From: Croceimicrobium sp965279135
Lineage (GTDB): Bacteria; Bacteroidota; Bacteroidia; Flavobacteriales; Schleiferiaceae
NCBI GenBank assembly: GCA_965279135.1
Contig: OZ257133.1
Coordinates: forward strand, 2,294,001-2,358,000
Direction: 5' to 3'
DNA length: 64,000 bases
The position numbers were made by a program, and so were the translations under genes. Below are positions 59,971 to 64,000 of the stretch, piece by piece (position 1 is the first letter of the stretch; each line of letters begins with the position of its first letter). A model generated the notes under the pieces. It did not search any database and was not told the origin of the DNA. It saw only the letters and a list, made by a program, of their open reading frames with translations.

Positions 59971-61006
59971 AATGCTCCTCTTCAAAAAAGATTTTATAGA
60001 AAGATCGTCCATCCGGATCCTGACCTTTCTCAATCTTGGATCGATCACCGTGAACGTAGATGTGAAAATTCTTATCGAGTTTTATAACTGATTTAAAAAC
60101 CCGACTCTTCTTCTTAAGGGCTTCCTCTGAGATATCAAAGTTGTTATCCAAATCCAGGTTTTGCATGTCACGGCTTCGAATGTATTCCCGAAAACGATCC
60201 GCAACTCCCTCATCTTGAAAAACCTGCTGACTGTATTCCTTGGGATCGTATTCCTCCTCTAAGGAAAAATACTCTTTAGACCGGCCCATAAACTCCATGG
60301 ATTCTGTTTTCTCTAGGGGTAGATCTTCTCCCAAATCCTGATCTATAAAGCTCTTCGTAACCTTTATTAGCTCTGAGGTACGAGCATAGTCAGTCGAACG
60401 AACTTTAATCTTTAGAAACTGCTCGAACCAGAACTTGGCCTCATCTCCCCGGTTTACATTATCTACTGCCAATACCTGATAGCCGCCCTCCTGATCACTA
60501 TCAAAAATCAAGGCGGCCTTATCCACTTTCGAGGGATTAATTCCCTGATAGCTGTAGAGCTCAATACTTTGATCTTCTTCTTCGGTGAAAAGAAAGCCTT
60601 GCTTCTGCTCTGACTTAAACAGCGCCAAGGCAGGGGCCTCAATACCCCCGTATCTTAAATTACTGAAGTATAGCACCAATAGCTCACCCGATTTAACCTG
60701 AGGATGATCAGAAACTTCGTAGAGCAATTGAGCGACCTTTTGAGATGCGGGAACAAAATCTAAGTCCTGCTTAAAAATCGATCCACATAATTGGAACATA
60801 CTGTTGAATTCCAAACCGCCAGGATGTTCGAATTTATAATAAACCAGCTCCTTAAATGCCGCCTGCAAATAGTGCCAAACGATATTTAAGGTGGCTTGGT
60901 CAATGCCACTTTCGTTCTCACTAAGACGCAATTCCTCTTCCTTAGTCTTGTTTCCGATTAGGTGCACTGCAAGATGCTCCAATCGACTTAAATTCTTATC
61001 GAACAT
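59969..61006 (-). CDS. nucleoid-associated protein, NdpA/YejK family
   Basis: About 345 residues from the ATG at 61006 (MFDKNLSRLEHLAVHLIGNK); a TTG six codons earlier is possible. The pattern LELYSYQGINPSKVDKAALI-like (here SIELYSYQGINPSKVDKAAL) and AKFWFEQFLKIKVRSTD are those of the NA37/YejK nucleoid-associated family. E. coli YejK binds the nucleoid in a growth-dependent way; the role here is not established. Convergent with the receptor operon. Confidence 0.78.
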   Translation of the reverse strand: MFDKNLSRLEHLAVHLIGNKTKEEELRLSENESGIDQATLNIVWHYLQAAFKELVYYKFEHPGGLEFNSMFQLCGSIFKQDLDFVPASQKVAQLLYEVSDHPQVKSGELLVLYFSNLRYGGIEAPALALFKSEQKQGFLFTEEEDQSIELYSYQGINPSKVDKAALIFDSDQEGGYQVLAVDNVNRGDEAKFWFEQFLKIKVRSTDYARTSELIKVTKSFIDQDLGEDLPLEKTESMEFMGRSKEYFSLEEEYDPKEYSQQVFQDEGVADRFREYIRSRDMQNLDLDNNFDISEEALKKKSRVFKSVIKLDKNFHIYVHGDRSKIEKGQDPDGRSFYKIFFEEEH

Positions 61007-61047
61007 ATCCGCTTTAAAAGTCAAAAATAGGCTTTGCCGGGGCTAAT

Positions 61048-61073
61048 AAAAAAGCCTCTCCGAAGAGAGGCTT
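61048..61073 (-). terminator. terminator of the rhodanese gene
   Basis: Minus-strand hairpin AAGCCTCTC-TTCG-GAGAGGCTT followed by T-run (TTTTTT). Confidence 0.85.
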
Positions 61074-61095
61074 AAAATTTAGAGCAAGTGAATTA

Positions 61096-61401
61096 TTAGG
61101 ACCACTTGTTTTTTAAACTCATCCAGCCACCGCCATTCATACACTCAATACCTTGAGCCTTCATCATAGCAGTTGCCTGTCCGCTGCGCATTCCTGAAGC
61201 ACAACAGAAAACAATTGGTTTATTCATGTTTTTCAACTCCTCTACCTGAGCAGAGAGCGTTGGAAGCGGCATGTTTTTCGCACCTTTCAAGTGCCCGTTG
61301 CGAAACTCCTCTTTGCTTCGAACATCAATCACCACTGCTCCCCGGGATTTAAAGTCTGAAATTTTCTCACTTTTTCTATTGAGAAAAGAAAATATGCCCA
61401 T
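61096..61401 (-). CDS. single-domain rhodanese-like protein
   Basis: A 101-residue protein consisting of one rhodanese domain. VVIDVRSKEEFRNGHLKGAK, then IVFCCASGMRSGQATAMMKA with the active-site cysteine in the CCASGMRS loop, and the final MNGGGWMSLKNKW. It transfers sulfane sulfur between thiols. It lies 70 bases downstream of a cysteine-dioxygenase-like gene and near a Crp-type regulator, suggesting a small sulfur-handling group. An additional Cys next to the active one is usual in this phylum. Confidence 0.88.
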   Translation of the reverse strand: MGIFSFLNRKSEKISDFKSRGAVVIDVRSKEEFRNGHLKGAKNMPLPTLSAQVEELKNMNKPIVFCCASGMRSGQATAMMKAQGIECMNGGGWMSLKNKWS

Positions 61402-61471
61402 ATCTCACCAAAATTTAAGCGGGCAAAACAACTAATAATTTACACTATGGGAAGTGACTAAAATCACGAGC

Positions 61472-61996
61472 TCAAGCAGGTTTATCGAAGTTGACATGAA
61501 CCCTGGCTTCGATGTCTTCGATTTTATGAAGCTTCTCATTATAAACCTCCCAATGCTTGATCTTATCGGCATAAATATGTAACACTACCGATCGTCCCGT
61601 AGAGAGGTTTCTGAATCTATGAAAACCTAAATCATCATTGAGGAAACCTTGTGAATCCTCGGGATAATCATAATCAAATCGAAGCTTAGGTTCATCCTTC
61701 TCGATACTGTAATGTTGAACGCCCATCGCTCCGCGTAAGACCTTAAACCAACCCAGGGAATTATGGAAATCGTGAATCATTCCAACCTGACCTGGTTCCC
61801 AACAAGTTAATACCGCCTCTACCATATTCGTATCATATAGGCGTAAACGTTGATATTGATCTTTGCTGAATCGTAAATAGTCTTTGAGGGCCTTTTCATC
61901 TAGATGTACGGCTTTTAAGAGTTCGCTATAGCCTCCATAACCCGGCCCTAAGGTTAAATCGTAGCGCAAGCGGTCCACCGTTGTAATTGCTTCCAT
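61472..61996 (-). CDS. cysteine dioxygenase-like cupin
   Basis: A 174-residue cupin of the type I cysteine dioxygenase family, which oxidises cysteine to cysteine sulfinate at a mononuclear iron. Visible: EAVLTCWEPGQVGMIHDFHN (residues 60-79) and LGFHRFRNLSTGRSVVLHIY (residues 123-142). Aligned without gaps, the first ligand is His75 and the third is His126. The second His normally lies two residues after the first; here Phe77 is at that position and a His at 78. It may be a shifted ligand or a different thiol dioxygenase. Crosslink cysteine of the animal enzyme is absent. Confidence 0.72.
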   Translation of the reverse strand: MEAITTVDRLRYDLTLGPGYGGYSELLKAVHLDEKALKDYLRFSKDQYQRLRLYDTNMVEAVLTCWEPGQVGMIHDFHNSLGWFKVLRGAMGVQHYSIEKDEPKLRFDYDYPEDSQGFLNDDLGFHRFRNLSTGRSVVLHIYADKIKHWEVYNEKLHKIEDIEARVHVNFDKPA

Positions 61997-62056
61997 TGCT
62001 CAAAAATTTAATGGAATTTACCATTCAATAAGCAAAGAAACTATGACATTTATCAT

Positions 62057-62719
62057 CTAGAAATCAAGCAATTCCACGCGATTTCTCTTTAGACGGACCT
62101 TACCAATTTTTTCCAATTGTTTGAGCAAGCGCGAAACCACCTCCCGGGACGAATTCAATTCTTCTGCTAAGCGTTTATGGGTAACCTCAACTTCGGTATC
62201 ACCCATAGCAATACTCTTATCCTGAAGGAGGCTTAGTAAACGCTCATCTAAACGATGAAAGGCTATGGCATCAATGGTGGCCAGAAGATTCTCATAACGA
62301 TCGTTATAAGCTTCCAGCGTAAACTGCCTCCATTCTTCATATTCCATCATCCATTGTGCTAGTCTCTTTCTAGGCAGGCCAATGAACTCGGTTCCCGCCT
62401 CACCGATAGCCTTTACCTCGCTGGCCTTATCCACCATACAGCAATTGAGGGTCATTGCGCAAGTCTGGCCAGGATAGAGGTAGTACAAAAAGATCTCTCC
62501 ACCATCTTCCTCTACTCTGCTTACCTTAATCGCGCCTTTAGTTACTAAGGGTATCCATTTGGGAAAATCCCCATAGTCTACGATGACTTCCTCCACGTTC
62601 ATAGCGAAGGTCCGTGCATCCTCTACAATTCGGTCCAGAATCAAATCTGAATGAAAAACCGGAAAATGCTGCTTTAGCGCATTTTTCACCTCCGTATTAC
62701 TTGCAATTCTCTCCTCCAT
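62057..62719 (-). CDS. Crp/Fnr family transcriptional regulator
   Basis: A 220-residue protein. An N-terminal cyclic-nucleotide-like beta-roll (KWIPLVTKGAIKVSRVEEDG, EIFLYYLYPGQTCAMTLNCC) is followed by a long helix and a C-terminal winged helix (KRLAEELNSSREVVSRLLKQL, EKIGKVRLKR). The ligand pocket lacks the arginine/serine pair of cAMP-binding Crp, so the effector is likely something else; there is no Fe-S cysteine cluster of the Fnr type. Sits upstream of the cysteine-dioxygenase-like gene on the same strand, and may control it. Confidence 0.87.
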   Translation of the reverse strand: MEERIASNTEVKNALKQHFPVFHSDLILDRIVEDARTFAMNVEEVIVDYGDFPKWIPLVTKGAIKVSRVEEDGGEIFLYYLYPGQTCAMTLNCCMVDKASEVKAIGEAGTEFIGLPRKRLAQWMMEYEEWRQFTLEAYNDRYENLLATIDAIAFHRLDERLLSLLQDKSIAMGDTEVEVTHKRLAEELNSSREVVSRLLKQLEKIGKVRLKRNRVELLDF

Positions 62720-62932
62720 TTTAAAAGCTTTTCACCTATTTGGCGAAGTTATCCAATTCAACTTACCTTATAGCTATTCCTACCTTGAAACCAAGATGCA
62801 GGACAAGCCTTGGTATACCTGATTTTCACAGAATAACCCAAACCAAACTCACAATAAATCAGCATCCTAGTCCAAACCATTTTATTACAAACAACGTTAA
62901 ATTAGCGTTAGAAGAACCCTGGTTATTTTCAT

Positions 62933-64000
62933 ATGAAAAGAACATTACACCTTGCATTCATCCTCCTAATGCTGGTGCTCTCTAGTTCCTGGGCCAAAGG
63001 ACAGTGCAATACCCCTACTAATTTGAGGGTGATTGCCTATGGCCCGGATTTCATTACCCTGGATTGGGATAATACTACAGCAACCAGCTTTCAATACCGA
63101 TTTGTCACTCAAGGAGGAGTGATAAGCTCAGCACCAATCAATACCAGTTCCAATAAGCCGTTAAAGGTTACAGGGCTGAATTCCATTACCAATTACATTT
63201 TTCAGGTTAGAGAAGTTTGTACTGGCGCGAATCCTTGGCCTACAAGCATTTTGGGAGGAACCAGTTGTCCGGTGGTTAACCCTCCTTTTACATCCAATTT
63301 TAATGGAGCCGCCTGGAGTGTAGGAGGCTTCAATACTGCGGGTAGCATCAATTCCTGTTGGCAAAGAGATGCAACCATAGGCTATGTTTGGAAACCGGGC
63401 CCTCCAACTTTCGTAAGCACTCTTACAGGCGCCCAGAATGATCGTTCAGGCAATGGTAAATACATGCAAATTGATCAGATCAGTTTTCCTACTAATCCGA
63501 CAGATTCTTCTGATCTCTTTTCCCCACTCTTCGACTTAGGCACACTTACCAATCCTGAGCTCACCTTTTGGTATCACATGCATGGCTCAGATATCGAGCA
63601 GCTTAAGGTCTATGTAACCAATGATTTTGGAGCCACCTATACCCTCCTTCAAACTATAAGTGGGCCGCAACAAAACTCTGGCACTGATGCATGGAAGGAA
63701 AGTAATCTGCAGTTAGGGGCCTTCGCAAACGACACTGTGCGCTTTGTATTTAGATCCGTAGAACAAAGCGTGGGTTTCCAAAATCACATCTGTATTGATG
63801 ATGTGGAGGTTGCCGAAGCGCCTTCTTGTCCTAAGCCAAATAATTTCCAACTACAGTTCGCGAGTTTCAATCAAGCGACCTTTTCATGGACGAGCGGAGG
63901 AGCGAACAATTGGCAAATTAGTTATGGATTACCCGGCTTCAATGTAAACACAGGAGGAACCATAGTGAGTGTTTCTTCAAATCCTGGAACTGTTACTGGC
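62933..64000 (+). CDS. secreted fibronectin-III / MAM-like protein (cut by window edge)
   Basis: 356 codons are visible, from ATG at 62933 to the end of the window. Signal peptide about 1-24 (ending WAKGQ). A fibronectin type III domain follows (PTNLRVIAYGPDFITLDWDN), then at about 115-300 a MAM/jelly-roll-like domain (LFSPLFDLGTLTNPELTFWY, HICIDDVEVAEAPSCPKPNN) and a second FN3-like unit begins. The rest is outside the window. Such proteins usually end in a T9SS sorting domain and sit on the surface; that end is not visible here. Confidence 0.8.
   Translation, partial: MKRTLHLAFILLMLVLSSSWAKGQCNTPTNLRVIAYGPDFITLDWDNTTATSFQYRFVTQGGVISSAPINTSSNKPLKVTGLNSITNYIFQVREVCTGANPWPTSILGGTSCPVVNPPFTSNFNGAAWSVGGFNTAGSINSCWQRDATIGYVWKPGPPTFVSTLTGAQNDRSGNGKYMQIDQISFPTNPTDSSDLFSPLFDLGTLTNPELTFWYHMHGSDIEQLKVYVTNDFGATYTLLQTISGPQQNSGTDAWKESNLQLGAFANDTVRFVFRSVEQSVGFQNHICIDDVEVAEAPSCPKPNNFQLQFASFNQATFSWTSGGANNWQISYGLPGFNVNTGGTIVSVSSNPGTVTG

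Overview
The window is a stretch of a Bacteroidota chromosome, most likely a marine Flavobacteriales relative. Evidence for this is the type IX secretion C-terminal domains, the MutS/ClpX/trigger-factor/pyrophosphatase sequence types, the near absence of Shine-Dalgarno motifs, and several good TTTG-N18/19-TAnnTTTG promoters. It begins inside a PadR-type regulator and ends inside a secreted fibronectin-III/MAM-like protein.

Layout. 0-9.3 kb: aldose-epimerase-like enzyme, small lipoprotein, a large propeller sensor with a C-terminal HTH divergent from a LamG/T9SS surface protein, and an AlkC/AlkD-type alkylation-repair protein. 9.4-13.2 kb: a seven-gene minus-strand operon (three GNATs, MarR regulator, DinB-like, DUF3830-like, nitrilase family) with a MarR-style operator at its promoter. 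13.4-15.5 kb: a broken DUF3871 gene, a T9SS-secreted protein and an orphan T9SS tail fragment.

15.5-24.4 kb is the unusual part. Nine small genes, all on the minus strand, mostly lipoproteins or secreted proteins plus one TIR-like protein, are each followed by a 90-135 bp imperfect inverted repeat. In nearly every case the first bases of a gene unit are the reverse complement of the core at the end of the same unit, which is the hallmark of integron gene cassettes (attC sites). The hairpins pair best on the non-coding strand through G.T wobbles, as attC bottom strands do. The nine cassettes sit in two tandem modules (six and three cassettes). Each module is framed by an upstream repeat (S), a downstream repeat (R) and a direct repeat resembling the 3' end plus terminator of tRNA-Leu(UAA), whose intact copy lies at 24379-24467. 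No integrase gene is present in the window. I interpret it as a tRNA-Leu-anchored, tandemly duplicated attC cassette array without a local integrase.

24.5-64 kb is ordinary core genome: tRNA-Gly, mutS, an SpoU-type methyltransferase, an OmpA-like porin with its promoter and terminator, two deoxynucleoside kinases, folK, sppA, a queuosine-precursor transporter, a GH3-like enzyme, a membrane pyrophosphatase with an extra C-terminal domain, pdhB, etfBA, a bifunctional nuclease, a CNT nucleoside transporter, glycogen synthase, thyA, two tandem TonB-like proteins, dihydrofolate reductase, the tig-clpP-clpX cluster, a SPOR-domain outer-membrane protein, a metal (probably copper) cluster with an HMA protein and a TonB-dependent receptor, an NdpA-like protein, and a rhodanese/cysteine-dioxygenase-like/Crp group.
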